Origin: JBBDJB01 sp040880125 | GTDB lineage: Bacteria > Planctomycetota > Planctomycetia > Pirellulales > JBBDJB01 | Reading direction: 5' to 3' | DNA length: 64,000 nt | NCBI GenBank assembly: GCA_040880125.1 | Contig: JBBDJB010000041.1 | Coordinates: 1 to 64,000 of the forward strand | Shown here: positions 15,883-25,378 of the stretch, piece after piece | Layout: every line of letters begins with the position of its first letter | Numbering within the stretch: position 1 is the stretch's first letter | The notes under the pieces: generated by a model | What the model was told of the DNA's origin: nothing | What the model saw: the letters and a program-made list of their open reading frames with translations, nothing else | Database searches by the model: none | Translations under genes and position numbers: made by a program

Positions 15883-18800
15883 ATGTGCCAATTCGACTGG
15901 TTCGCACCTCGTCTGCGCGAGATGGCAGGCACCGTAGCGGCCGTGCACCTTCTTTTCCTTTGGGGGACGGCTCCGCTGGTGGCGGCCGATCCTGCACGTA
16001 CCGATGCCAAGATCGTATTCGCTCGTGACGTGCAGCCGATCTTGGCCGAGCACTGCCACAAGTGTCACGGACCAGGCAAGCGCGAGAGTAACTTCCGGCT
16101 CGACGACCGGGAAGTGGCCTTCGCCGGCGGCGACTTCGGCGAACCGCCCATCGTGCCCGGCGACGCCGAGGCCAGTCCGCTGATCTGGTACGTCTCAGGC
16201 GAGGACGAGTCGCTGGTGATGCCGCCCGAGGGCGAGCGGCTCACCGCCGCAGAAGTCAGCACCTTGCGGCGGTGGATCGATCAAGGCGCCGACTGGCCTG
16301 ATTCCGCGGATACTGACGTCTCAAACGTGCCGGTTACCGACCACTGGTCGTTCCAGCCGCTAACTCATCCCGATCTTCCCCCGCGAACCGCGGCGGCCGA
16401 GAACCTCAAAAACCCGATTGATGCCTTCCTGCAGCGCAAGCTATTAGAGGCGGGGCTCGCGCCGTCGCCGCCGGCCGACCGGATCACGTTGATTCGACGG
16501 CTGTACCTGGTGATGCACGGGCTGCCGCCTACGCCCGACCAGGTCGATCGCTTCGTCAACGATACACGGCCGGACGCCTACGATCGGCTGGTGGAACGGA
16601 TCCTCGACAGCCCGCGCTACGGCGAGCGCTGGGCCCGGCACTGGCTTGACGTGGTGCGATTCGCCGAGACCAACGGCTTCGAAACCAATACGCCTCGCGA
16701 TAGTGCCTGGCACTACCGTGACTATGTCATCCGCGCGTTCAATGAGGATCTGCCGTACGATCGCTTCGTATTTGAGCAGGTGGCCGGCGACACAGTCGGC
16801 GCCGACGCCGCCACCGGGTTTATCGTCGGCGGAGCTTACGACGTCGTGAAAAGCCCCGACCCCGGGCTGACCATGCAGCAGCGCCAGGATGAACTGGCGG
16901 ACATGATCAACACCACCAGTACGGCTTTCCTCGGGCTGACGGTCGGCTGCGCCCGCTGCCACAACCACAAATTCGATCCAATCCTGCAGAAAGACTACTA
17001 CGCGATGCAGGCGGTCTTCGCCGGAGTGCAACATGGCGAGCGGCCGCTGAGAGAGCAGCTTTCGCCGGAGGATATCCACCGCCGCGCGATGCTTCGCAAC
17101 AGGCTTGCCGACGTTGACCAGCAACTCTCGAAGTATGAACCCCCGGCGTCGTTCGGCGACGTCATCGTACTTGACGATGGAGCGGCTTCGCGCGTGACGC
17201 TGCACAAGCCGCAGGCCGGGCAGGGCGTTCATCCCGCGGGAGTCGACGTGGGTTTTGCCGACGACCTGGGCGATGCAGGCCGCCTGCCGAACGTCAGCGA
17301 TGGCCGCTACACGTGGTGGGAAAACACGAGCGGTGAAGACCTGATCAGCTATCAGCCCGGCGTAACGGGCCGTTGGCGGATCTGGCTCTCCTGGGGACGC
17401 GGCTTTGACACGCACGATCCGCGCGCACAATACGTGCTGGATGCCGACGGTGATTTGGCGACTCGCGATGACCAGCAGGAAGTGGCCGTCGTTGACCAGC
17501 AGCTCGACGCTGCCGGCAGCGGCGAGATCGTCGACACGCCGCTGTGGAGCGGCTTTTATGACGCCGGCGCTTTCGAGCTGCATCCCGGCAGCCGTCTCGC
17601 GCTTCGCGGCAGTACGCCCGGCGCGGCCGTGACGGCCGACGTGGTGGTGCTCGAGCGTGCCGACGATCGGGCTGACGGGATTGCAACGTCTATACCTCCG
17701 CTGCGGCCGCCGGTTCATACCAGTCGAAACGTCGATCGATTCCCGCCGATCGAAGCGAAGTATGTGCGGCTTCATATCTCCGCCACCAACGCTTCCGAGC
17801 CCTGCCTGGACGAATTGGAGATCTACTCCACCGGCTCCGCCGATGAGCCGCCGCGGAACGTAGCGCTGGTTTCGGCCGGTGCCGTGGCTACTAGTTCCGG
17901 TGACTATCAGGGCGACCCGAAGCATCAGCTCGGCCACGTCAACGACGGCCGCTACGGCAACGCCTGGAGCTGGATCTCCAACGAAAACGGCCGCGGGTGG
18001 GTCCAGATCGAGTTGCCTCAGGCCCAGCGCATCGAGCGGATCGTGTGGGGACGCGATCGCCAGGAGCGCTACGCTGATCGCCTGGCGATCGAATACGTCA
18101 TCGATGTCGCCACTGAGCCGGATCGCTGGACGGTCGTCGCGTCGTCAGAAGATCGTGCTCCGTACCGTGCGCAGCGGGCACCGCTGGCGGGCTACCGATT
18201 TGCGTCGCGCAGTGCGGCCATCGATGAAGATGAGCTTGCTCGGCTGATCGACCTCCGCGAGGAGCTCTCTGCTCAGCTTCCCGATCAAGAGCAGCATATG
18301 GTGTACGCCGGCAGTTTCACCCCGCCGGGGTTGACCTACAGGCTGTATCGCGGCGATCCGACCGCGCCGCGTGAGCAGGTGTCGCCGGATGGGCTCTCCG
18401 TGCTGGTCGACTTGCCGCTGCCGGCCGACGCTCCGGAGCAAGAGCGCCGCGTCGCGCTGGCCCGGTGGATCGTCGACCCGGCCAATCCGCTCACCGCACG
18501 GGTGATGGTCAACCGCATCTGGCACTGTCACTTCGGCCACGGCATCGTCGACACGCCGAGCGACTTCGGCGCGAACGGCGCCCGGCCATCGCATCCGGAA
18601 CTGCTCGATTGGCTGGCCGTCGAATTCATCCGCAGCGGATGGTCGGTCAAGCACATGCACCGTCTGATTATGCGTGCGGCCGCCTATCGGCAGTCGAGCG
18701 CGCCGCGGGACGAAGCGCTAGCCATCGATGCTGACAGCCGCCTGCTTTGGCGATTTCCTCCACGGCGGCTGGAAGCCGAGCCGATTCGCGACAGCGTGCT

Positions 18801-19278
18801 TCAAGTTACCGGTATGCTGCGGACCGAAATGGGCGGCCCCGGCTACAGCGTCTTCCAGCCGAACGAAAACTATGTGCGCGTGTATGTGCCGAAAGTCTTT
18901 TACGGCCCGGCAGAGTGGCGGCGGATGATCTACATGACGAAGGTCCGCATGGAGCAGGACGCCGTGTTTGGAGCGTTCGACTGCCCTGACGCGGGTCAGG
19001 TCGCCCCGGAGCGGAATCGTTCGACCACGCCGCTACAGGCGCTCAACCTCTTCAACAGCGACTTTGTACTCCAGCAGGCCGATCTATTGGCTCAGCGGCT
19101 GCGGCGCGACGCTCCCGATGATCCACCGGGGCAGGTCCGTCGAGCTTTCCAGTTGCTCGTCGCGCGTGTGCCCGAGCCGGAAGAAGTAGGCGCAGCCATT
19201 TCGGTCATTGATAAGCACGGGCTGCCCGCGTTCTGCCGGGCTGTGCTCAACACCAGCGAGTTTTTGTTCATCCCCTAA
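15883..19278 (+). CDS. PSD1/DUF1549-DUF1553 planctomycete cytochrome c protein with discoidin-like insert
   Basis: The 1131-residue exported protein has an N-terminal hydrophobic segment, then a planctomycete cytochrome C domain with heme motif CHKCHG (about residue 60), DUF1549 (about 170-400, containing YGERWARHWLDVVRF and a second CxxCH in CARCHNHKFDP), a long middle region and a C-terminal DUF1553/PSD1 domain (PLTARVMVNRIWHCHFG, then SDFGANGARPSHPELLDW). The middle holds two beta-rich blocks, one around GRYTWWENTSG and one around GHVNDGRYGN and GWVQIELP, the latter like an F5/8 type C (discoidin) carbohydrate-binding domain. The start at 15883 has an AGGAAGG ribosome site. It is paired with the DUF1501 gene 75 bases downstream. 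The electron donor or substrate is unknown. Confidence 0.92.
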   Translation: MCQFDWFAPRLREMAGTVAAVHLLFLWGTAPLVAADPARTDAKIVFARDVQPILAEHCHKCHGPGKRESNFRLDDREVAFAGGDFGEPPIVPGDAEASPLIWYVSGEDESLVMPPEGERLTAAEVSTLRRWIDQGADWPDSADTDVSNVPVTDHWSFQPLTHPDLPPRTAAAENLKNPIDAFLQRKLLEAGLAPSPPADRITLIRRLYLVMHGLPPTPDQVDRFVNDTRPDAYDRLVERILDSPRYGERWARHWLDVVRFAETNGFETNTPRDSAWHYRDYVIRAFNEDLPYDRFVFEQVAGDTVGADAATGFIVGGAYDVVKSPDPGLTMQQRQDELADMINTTSTAFLGLTVGCARCHNHKFDPILQKDYYAMQAVFAGVQHGERPLREQLSPEDIHRRAMLRNRLADVDQQLSKYEPPASFGDVIVLDDGAASRVTLHKPQAGQGVHPAGVDVGFADDLGDAGRLPNVSDGRYTWWENTSGEDLISYQPGVTGRWRIWLSWGRGFDTHDPRAQYVLDADGDLATRDDQQEVAVVDQQLDAAGSGEIVDTPLWSGFYDAGAFELHPGSRLALRGSTPGAAVTADVVVLERADDRADGIATSIPPLRPPVHTSRNVDRFPPIEAKYVRLHISATNASEPCLDELEIYSTGSADEPPRNVALVSAGAVATSSGDYQGDPKHQLGHVNDGRYGNAWSWISNENGRGWVQIELPQAQRIERIVWGRDRQERYADRLAIEYVIDVATEPDRWTVVASSEDRAPYRAQRAPLAGYRFASRSAAIDEDELARLIDLREELSAQLPDQEQHMVYAGSFTPPGLTYRLYRGDPTAPREQVSPDGLSVLVDLPLPADAPEQERRVALARWIVDPANPLTARVMVNRIWHCHFGHGIVDTPSDFGANGARPSHPELLDWLAVEFIRSGWSVKHMHRLIMRAAAYRQSSAPRDEALAIDADSRLLWRFPPRRLEAEPIRDSVLQVTGMLRTEMGGPGYSVFQPNENYVRVYVPKVFYGPAEWRRMIYMTKVRMEQDAVFGAFDCPDAGQVAPERNRSTTPLQALNLFNSDFVLQQADLLAQRLRRDAPDDPPGQVRRAFQLLVARVPEPEEVGAAISVIDKHGLPAFCRAVLNTSEFLFIP

Positions 19279-19287
19279 GACAGGAAA

Positions 19288-19312
19288 GTGGCGCAGTCAT
19301 TCCTGTTTGTGC
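19288..19312 (+). repeat. Palindromic repeat family A copy overlapping an apparent gene start
   Basis: A degenerate copy (GTGGCGCAGTCATTCC then TGTTTGTGC) lies 9 bases after the cytochrome stop codon. Its first GTG is in frame with the DUF1501 gene, so an annotation that takes the longest frame would begin the protein inside the repeat. Confidence 0.65.
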
Positions 19313-19353
19313 TTGCGTCAACAAGCCCGCCGAGACCCCCGATCGCCGCCGCC

Positions 19354-20853
19354 ATGCCTGACTACGAAAACATCTCACCGGCCGGACGCGACCTGCTTAG
19401 CCGCCGCGGCTTTCTTTCCCATGCCGGCACCGGGCTGGGCGGCGTCGCGCTGTCGGCGCTGCTTGCGCAGCAGGGATTGCTGGCAGCCGAAGGTGTCAGC
19501 GACTCAGGTCCCGTCCGCCCTGTGATCGATCCGGCTCGGCCGATGGCCGCGCGGCTGCCGCACTTCACGCCCAAAGCGCGAAACGTGCTGGTGATCTTTT
19601 GCTCCGGGGCGTGCAGCCATCTCGATACCTGGGATTACAAGCCCGAGTTGATTGCGCGGCACGGCCAACCGATGCCCGGTGGCGATTCATTGGTCACCTT
19701 CCAAGGCGAACAGGGGGCGCTGACTAAAAGCCCCTACGAATTCCGCCCGCGCGGCGAGTCTGGCAAGATGATCTCCGACTTGGTGCCGCACCTGGCCGAA
19801 CTGGCCGACGAGATGTGCTTCCTGCACGGCATGACCGGCCGTACCAACACGCACGGGCCGGGAGAAAACTTCATGTCGACCGGCTTCACGCTCGACGGCT
19901 TTCCCAGCATGGGGGCCTGGTCGACGTACGCCCTGGGGACCGAGAACCAGGACCTGCCGGCGTTCGTCGCGATCCCCGACCCGCGCGGCGTACCGCAGTC
20001 GAGCGTCAATAATTGGGGCCCAGGCTTTCTGCCGGCGGTCTTCCAGGGTACACCGTTTAACGCGGTCGAGCCGATCCGCAATCTGGCCCGGCCCAGCGGC
20101 ATCGACGCCGCCGAAGATATCGCCACGCGGAACCTGGTGGCGCAGCTCAACCGGCGCCACTTGCAGCGCTTCCCCGGCGATACGCAGCTCGCCGCCCGAA
20201 TTGCCAGCTACGAGCTGGCCGCCCGCATGCAGCTTTCCGTTCCCGAGGTGAGCGACATTTCCCGTGAACCGGCCCATGTGCTGACTGCCTACGGAGCAGA
20301 CGACGCGGAGAACAAGACGAAGGCGGCCTTCGCCCGCAACTGCATTCTTGCGCGGCGACTCCTCGAGCGGGGCGTGCGATTCGTGCAGCTCTTTAACGGG
20401 GCCTACGCGATGGGCGAGGGCGTCGGCAACTGGGACGGACACAAGGTGCTTAAGCAGCAGTACGACAAACACGGGCCGATCCTCGATCAGCCCGCCGCCG
20501 CACTGGTGAGCGATCTGAAGCAACGCGGCCTGCTGGAGGAGACGCTGGTCGTGTGGTGCACGGAGTTCGGGCGGATGCCGACCTTCCAGAAGGGCGCCTC
20601 GGGCCGCGATCACAACCCGTCAGGATTCACGTGCTGGCTGGCCGGCGCCGGCGTGCGTGCCGGCACGAGCTACGGTGCCACCGATCCGTTCGGCTACAAG
20701 GCGGCGGAGAACGTCACCACCGTGTACGACCTGCACGCCACGATCCTCCACCTGCTAGGGCTCGATCACGAGCGGCTCACCTTCTATCACAACGGCATCG
20801 AGCGCCGCCTGACCGACGTCCACGGCCACGTCATCAACGAGATTCTTGCATAG
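19354..20853 (+). CDS. DUF1501 family Tat-exported protein (partner of PSD1 cytochrome)
   Basis: The 499-residue product begins with a twin-arginine-type signal (LLSRRGFLSHAGTG, then a hydrophobic ALSALLAQ) and belongs to DUF1501, which has an alkaline phosphatase/sulfatase-like fold. Visible conserved pieces are VLVIFCSGACSHLDTWDYKP, HGMTGRTNTHGPGENF, VVWCTEFGRMP and GRDHNPSGFTCWLAG. DUF1501 genes accompany PSD1 cytochromes throughout planctomycetes, but the reaction is not established. I start at ATG 19354; an in-frame GTG at 19288 would add 22 residues encoded largely by a dispersed repeat. Confidence 0.92.
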   Translation: MPDYENISPAGRDLLSRRGFLSHAGTGLGGVALSALLAQQGLLAAEGVSDSGPVRPVIDPARPMAARLPHFTPKARNVLVIFCSGACSHLDTWDYKPELIARHGQPMPGGDSLVTFQGEQGALTKSPYEFRPRGESGKMISDLVPHLAELADEMCFLHGMTGRTNTHGPGENFMSTGFTLDGFPSMGAWSTYALGTENQDLPAFVAIPDPRGVPQSSVNNWGPGFLPAVFQGTPFNAVEPIRNLARPSGIDAAEDIATRNLVAQLNRRHLQRFPGDTQLAARIASYELAARMQLSVPEVSDISREPAHVLTAYGADDAENKTKAAFARNCILARRLLERGVRFVQLFNGAYAMGEGVGNWDGHKVLKQQYDKHGPILDQPAAALVSDLKQRGLLEETLVVWCTEFGRMPTFQKGASGRDHNPSGFTCWLAGAGVRAGTSYGATDPFGYKAAENVTTVYDLHATILHLLGLDHERLTFYHNGIERRLTDVHGHVINEILA

Positions 20854-20937
20854 TGGCCCAAGACGCCACATGCCGAGCCGTGGCCTTACTGTCAGCAGTG
20901 CATCGGAGGTGCCGGCGAGTTAATGTCTGCGCCTCGT

Positions 20938-21882
20938 TCACTCCGCTTCCTTCGGCTGATAGTCGCGCCACAGCCAGCGGAGCGAGTCGGGAAGAATCGC
21001 GCCGCCGTGGTTCCCGTTGTGGGCGCCGTCGCCGTAGACGAATTTCAGGTCGTAGTCGCGAAACGCCAATGCCGCGTTCATCTGCTGGTTGCCCAGCGGC
21101 CAGTTGCCGTGCTGGTTGTCCAGGTCGTTGCTGCCGTCCTGCAGGAACACCCGTATCGGTTTCTTGCGGTCCTTGCGGATGAGCGCCGGATAGACGTGCC
21201 CGCCGCGGATGTTCACGAAACTGCCGACGTGACTGAGCACCTTGCGGAACTGGTCCGGCCGCTCCCAGGCGACCGTGAACGCGCAGATGCCGCCGCTGCT
21301 GATGCCGCAGATCGCCCGGCCATCCGGATCGTCGGTGATGTTGTACTCTTTACTCACCTCCGGCAGGATCTCGGTCAGCAGGAAATTGGCGTACGCGTCG
21401 CTGAGCGTGTCGTACTCGACGCTGCGATTCGCCGGCGTCGGACGCCAGCCGGGTTCCTCCGGCAGTTCGTCCCTGCGATGGCCCGGATCGATGAACACGC
21501 CAATCGTCACCGGCATTTCCTTTTTATGAATTAGGTTGTCAAACACGATCGGTACCCGGAAGTCGCCCGTCTCGCTGATGTAGGCGTGGCCGTCTTGAAA
21601 AACCATCAGCGCCGCCGGCTGCTCCGCGTCGTATTGGTCCGGTACGTAGACGTAGTAGCGCCGAATGGTGCCCGGAAAGACTTTACTGTCCTTCCACTCG
21701 TGCGTCGTGACGGTCCCCTTCGGCATGCCGTCCTGTCGCTCGGAGTCGGGGCCAAACGGATAGCGCACCTCTTCTTGCGGCTCCTGCGCGCCGGCCGAGG
21801 CGGCCAATAGAAGGAAACCCGCCACCGCAGTGCAAACTCGTGCAACACCAACAGCCCGGTCCCGCCTGTGCCCAGTCGTCAT
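20938..21882 (-). CDS. Secreted esterase, enterochelin-esterase (PF00756-type) family
   Basis: The 314-residue alpha/beta hydrolase has a signal peptide (VARVCTAVAGFLLLAASAGAQ). The nucleophile elbow is GISSGG (about residue 196); the oxyanion and early strands are seen in YYVYVPDQYD and ALMVFQDGHAY, an acidic residue follows in VFLQDGSNDL and the catalytic His is likely in GDGAHNGNHGG near the C-terminus. Members of this family cleave esters such as siderophores, feruloyl sugars or mycolates, and planctomycete versions often sit among polysaccharide genes. The substrate cannot be told here. It converges with the DUF1501 gene. Confidence 0.87.
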   Translation of the reverse strand: MTTGHRRDRAVGVARVCTAVAGFLLLAASAGAQEPQEEVRYPFGPDSERQDGMPKGTVTTHEWKDSKVFPGTIRRYYVYVPDQYDAEQPAALMVFQDGHAYISETGDFRVPIVFDNLIHKKEMPVTIGVFIDPGHRRDELPEEPGWRPTPANRSVEYDTLSDAYANFLLTEILPEVSKEYNITDDPDGRAICGISSGGICAFTVAWERPDQFRKVLSHVGSFVNIRGGHVYPALIRKDRKKPIRVFLQDGSNDLDNQHGNWPLGNQQMNAALAFRDYDLKFVYGDGAHNGNHGGAILPDSLRWLWRDYQPKEAE

Positions 21883-22173
21883 CAGAAGTAACCTCCGCGA
21901 GATTGATTGGCTTAGCTATACACTCCGGCCGCTCCGCCCAGCGGCCAAGGCACGAGATTATTTGATCGGCCGGCAAAAGACAATCATTTTCTTCCCCGGA
22001 AACCGCTTCGGCCGTTTTCATCCACCTGCCACGGTTAGCAACGCGGCCTCCCCGAAGCGATCGAGATTGACCCGGCCGCCGGCGGGGATTTCAATGTCGC
22101 CGTTGCAGTTGAAGACCTCGTCGTCCGTTTCCGCCTCACCCTCACGCGTTCACCTCGGGTAAGGAGCACCGGC

Positions 22174-22599
22174 ATGAGCTTGCTCAAGGAGTTCAAAGAG
22201 TTCGCCGTTAAGGGCAATGTCGTCGACATGGCGGTCGGCATCATCATCGGCGCGGCCTTTACTAAGATCGTCACTTCGCTGGTCAGCGACGTCGTCATGC
22301 CACCGATCGGCCTCTTGCTGGGCAACACCGACTTTTCAAACCTGGCACTGATCTTGCGAGAGGCCACGCCCGATCGCGAAGCGGTCACCGTCAACTACGG
22401 GCTGTTCATCAACACCGTGCTGGACTTTTTGATCGTGGCGCTGGTCATCTTCTTTCTGATCCGCCAGATGAACCGGCTGCGGCGGCAGGAAGAGGCCGCC
22501 CCGGTCGCGCCGACCAACAAGAACTGCCCCTACTGTCTGACGAGCATCCCAATCGCCGCCACGCGCTGCCCGGCGTGTACGTCGGAGTTAGGGGCGTAG
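22174..22599 (+). CDS. mscL: Large-conductance mechanosensitive channel with C-terminal zinc ribbon
   Basis: MscL opens under high membrane tension to release solutes after osmotic downshock. The 141-residue product has the family start (LLKEFKEFAVKGNVVDMAVGIIIG), the first helix, the periplasmic loop and the second helix (LDFLIVALVIFFLI). Instead of the usual cytoplasmic helix bundle, the tail carries four cysteines, C118-x2-C121 and C132-x2-C135, in a CPYC...CPAC zinc ribbon pattern. This could cap or sense redox/metal state in the pentamer; that is inference. A strong AAGGAG ribosome site precedes the ATG. Confidence 0.94.
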   Translation: MSLLKEFKEFAVKGNVVDMAVGIIIGAAFTKIVTSLVSDVVMPPIGLLLGNTDFSNLALILREATPDREAVTVNYGLFINTVLDFLIVALVIFFLIRQMNRLRRQEEAAPVAPTNKNCPYCLTSIPIAATRCPACTSELGA

Positions 22600-22738
22600 C
22601 GGGGCGTCGTGGCAGCCGCATCCCAGGACCAACAATTGGCTCCGGCGCAGCATGGATCGTAGAATGAAGCAGAGGTGTCGTCTGAAATGACTCGCCCATG
22701 GCGAGTGGGACCATCCGGTTTTGTGAAGAGCGTGAATC

Positions 22739-22975
22739 ATGGCAGAAGCATCGGAACTTGCCGAACGGCTATCCCGTGTCGAGGCGGAACTGGACCGACT
22801 CAAAGCGATGTTGGCTCGGCAACAGGTCGAGGAGTACACCGACGAACGCGTCGCCGAGTTTCTCTTGTCCAACGCCGTCGACGCGGAATCGTATCGAGCT
22901 GCTTGCGAGAAAGTAAAGCAGATGGGACTCGATCCCGCCGAAATTGAACACTGGACGCCTGCAGGAGGCTGGTAG
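22739..22975 (+). CDS. Small coiled-coil acidic protein, probable antitoxin partner of PIN protein
   Basis: The 78-residue protein begins with a leucine-zipper-like coiled coil (LAERLSRVEAELDRLKAML) and continues with an acidic helical tail (YTDERVAEFLLSNAV and AEIEHW). No AbrB, RHH or Phd DNA-binding motif is recognised. It ends one base before the GTG start of the PIN gene, which carries its ribosome site inside this gene. The arrangement is that of a VapBC-like toxin-antitoxin pair with the antitoxin first, but the family of this partner is unknown to me. Confidence 0.6.
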   Translation: MAEASELAERLSRVEAELDRLKAMLARQQVEEYTDERVAEFLLSNAVDAESYRAACEKVKQMGLDPAEIEHWTPAGGW

Positions 22976-22976
22976 G

Positions 22977-23384
22977 GTGGACCGGCTGTTCCTCGATTCC
23001 AATGTTCTCTTCTCGGCCGCTTACCTCCCCTCGTCGAACCTCCGTAAACTCTGGGAGCTGAATGACGTCGAGTTGATCACGAGCGGCCACGCAGCGAGCG
23101 AGGCTTATCGCAACTTAACCGTCAAACAACCGGACCGCTTCGGCGATCTTGCTAATCTAATGAAAGCGTTGCGGCTGGTTCCCGATGTGACCGCTGCAAG
23201 TTCTGGCCGAATCGCAAGCCTCTTGCCGCCAAAAGACCGTCCGATTCTGCAGGCTGCAATCGCCGCTCAAGCCACCCACCTGCTCACCGGCGACCGACGA
23301 CACTTCGGCTCACTGTATGGCCAGCGGTATGACAGGGTGCGGATCGTCCCTCCCGGAGAATATATTCGCGGCCGCCCTGCATAA
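22977..23384 (+). CDS. PIN domain protein, probable ribonuclease toxin (VapC-like)
   Basis: The 135-residue protein is a PIN-domain nuclease. Acidic active-site residues are visible: D7 in LFLDSNVLF, E42 in SGHAASEAYRNL, D87 in KDRPILQAAI and D106 in LLTGDRRHFG. PIN toxins of VapBC type cut tRNA or rRNA when released from the antitoxin. The GTG at 22977 is preferred since AGGAGG lies 8 bases upstream and the PIN fold begins there; an in-frame ATG 33 bases earlier overlaps the partner. It follows the small coiled-coil gene with one base between them. Confidence 0.8.
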   Translation: MDRLFLDSNVLFSAAYLPSSNLRKLWELNDVELITSGHAASEAYRNLTVKQPDRFGDLANLMKALRLVPDVTAASSGRIASLLPPKDRPILQAAIAAQATHLLTGDRRHFGSLYGQRYDRVRIVPPGEYIRGRPA

Positions 23385-23426
23385 ATAAAAACCCCTGACG
23401 GCCGGCACCCACGGCGCAGCGAGCGA

Positions 23427-23449
23427 GGCACAATCATTCCTGTCTGTGC
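23427..23449 (+). repeat. Palindromic repeat family A copy
   Basis: GGCACAATCATTCC followed by TGTCTGTGC, a near-consensus copy with the right arm exact. It lies between the PIN gene and the convergent 3' end of the MATE gene. Confidence 0.65.
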
Positions 23450-23462
23450 GCCAACGGGCACG

Positions 23463-24950
23463 CTAGCGAGCCTCAGGACCCACCGCCCCATCGGCCGCCA
23501 CGGCGCCGGGCGAAGCGGCCGCCATAGGCACCGGCGCCTGCACTTCCACGACCGCGCGGCGCTCGATCACCCGCATCTGCCGCCAGTTGCCGCTGAGAAA
23601 GCGCAGCAAAAATACCACGCCCAGCGTCCACACCCAGGCAGTGATAATCGCCCAGCAGCCGTAGATGCCCAGTTGCCAGACCTCGACGGCCAGCCAGCTC
23701 ACGGCGGCCAGCGTCGACCCCATCACCAGGCTCACCCGTAATACGAAACGCGTGTCGCCGGCGCCCTTGATCGCGCTGACGAACACCATCAGCGCCGCGT
23801 CGAGCAGGTTGTAGGCTGCCACGAAGCGTAGCAGCGTCGCCGCCAGCGGGCGCACCGCAGCCTGATGTGCCGTCTCTTCGCTGCCGGCGAAGAAGCCGAA
23901 CAGAAACAGCTCCGGCACGGCCAGGTATAGCGACGACATCAACGCCATGTACGCCAACGCCAGCACGAGCGTCGTCCAGGTGGAGCGCGCCGCCAAATCG
24001 TCTCGGTCCTCGCCCAATCGCTGGCCGACGAGGATACCCGCCGCCAGGCCCAGACCCCAGATCGGCATGAACGCCAGCGTGCTGATGCTGAAAGCCATCG
24101 ACGTGGCCTCCGCCTCGACGCGGCCGAGCCGGCCCACCAGCAGGATGAATACCGTAAACCCCAGCACGTCCAAGAGCAGTTGCACTCCGCTGGGTCCGCC
24201 GAAATAAAGCAGCCGCCGGAACAATCGCGGCTCCAGCCGGATGCCGGCCAGCGTGCCGAAATTGATGCGGTGCTGGCGCTGCAATACGAGCAGGGCGTAA
24301 ATGGCGGCCTTCACCCACAGCGCGGTCACGGTGGCCCAGCCCGCCCCGGCGATGCCCATCGCGGGAAAGCCGGCATAGCCAAAGATCCACAGGTAGTCGA
24401 GCACCAGGTTCAAGACGGCCGCGCCGCCGTCGACGTACATCATCACCGAGGTCTTCCCCCGACCGCTGTAAAACGACGAGAGCGCCTGCGCGATCAACAG
24501 CCCCGGCGCTCCGAAGCACATGATCTGAAAGTACTGGATCTCCAGCGGCAGCACGTCCGGCCCGTGGTCGGCAAGGCGAAAGATGGCCGGCGCCAGCGGA
24601 ATGACCGCCAGGATCAGCGGCGAGAAGCAGACGGCCGCCCAAACGCCCTGCCACGTGGCCGGGCCGATCCGCTCCGGCTGCCGGTCGCCGTAATACTGCG
24701 AGACGAACGTGCTGGCGTAGGTGCATACCCCCAGCGGCAGGCACACGACTGCAAACCATACGGTCGAGGCGGAGAACGCCGCCGCCATCGCCGCACCGGA
24801 CTCCCACTTGAGAAACACCCGATCGACGAATGTCATCACCGTCCACGACAAGCTGGAAATCACCAGCGGCAACGAGACGCGCAGCACCTCCCGCCCGCCC
24901 GAGGGCCGTCCCCACCAGGAGCTATCCGTTTCTTGGACGTTCATATCCAT
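23463..24950 (-). CDS. MATE family multidrug/toxin efflux transporter
   Basis: The 495-residue integral membrane protein is a MATE (NorM/DinF type) transporter, which exports cationic drugs or metabolites in exchange for H+ or Na+. Two six-helix halves are recognisable, with typical pieces at LPLVISSLSWTVMTFVDRVF, FVSQYYGDRQP, NLVLDYLWIFG and LAAGILVGQRLG. The first starts proposed further upstream (25085) would add a basic, cysteine-bearing stretch without homology; 24950 or 24944 fits the family start. The C-terminal tail is Ala/Pro-rich. No regulator is adjacent. Confidence 0.92.
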   Translation of the reverse strand: MDMNVQETDSSWWGRPSGGREVLRVSLPLVISSLSWTVMTFVDRVFLKWESGAAMAAAFSASTVWFAVVCLPLGVCTYASTFVSQYYGDRQPERIGPATWQGVWAAVCFSPLILAVIPLAPAIFRLADHGPDVLPLEIQYFQIMCFGAPGLLIAQALSSFYSGRGKTSVMMYVDGGAAVLNLVLDYLWIFGYAGFPAMGIAGAGWATVTALWVKAAIYALLVLQRQHRINFGTLAGIRLEPRLFRRLLYFGGPSGVQLLLDVLGFTVFILLVGRLGRVEAEATSMAFSISTLAFMPIWGLGLAAGILVGQRLGEDRDDLAARSTWTTLVLALAYMALMSSLYLAVPELFLFGFFAGSEETAHQAAVRPLAATLLRFVAAYNLLDAALMVFVSAIKGAGDTRFVLRVSLVMGSTLAAVSWLAVEVWQLGIYGCWAIITAWVWTLGVVFLLRFLSGNWRQMRVIERRAVVEVQAPVPMAAASPGAVAADGAVGPEAR

Positions 24951-25378
24951 ACTGGTTAGACGACGAGCAACGAAGCGGCTTGGTGAGCTTCTGGCGACGC
25001 TGCCAGGCGGGGATTGCCAGCATTTCTCTTCGCTTTGGAAGGGGCAGGGCAATTTCGCGGCCCTGCGCCGGCAACGGCGAAGCAAAAGCTAAATCTACTC
25101 CGACCTCCGGCCGAGCGACAGCCTTCTTGCAGGCACGACTGCAGCAAGCTCTACGGGGCGACGGGTTCCTCGTCTCTGCTGCACAGTCCCGGAAAAGTTC
25201 CGCTCGGACAATCCGGCGGTCGCCCACGCTGGGCCTATCCCCAGACACGCGGAATCCGGTGGAAGTTCGCGAACGCGGTCGCGTTAGTCAGCGGGAATTT
25301 GACCGGGCGGCCAATGGCCCCCGAGAATAGGAAGGAGCCTACCGCCGTGGTCGTTTGACCACCGGAGTTCACCTCTTG
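24951..25378. other. Divergent intergenic region, no gene recognised
   Basis: About 430 bases between the divergent MATE and HicB-like genes. Open frames on both strands are short and read as G+C-driven noise. I see no repeat, RNA gene or convincing promoter. Confidence 0.45.
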
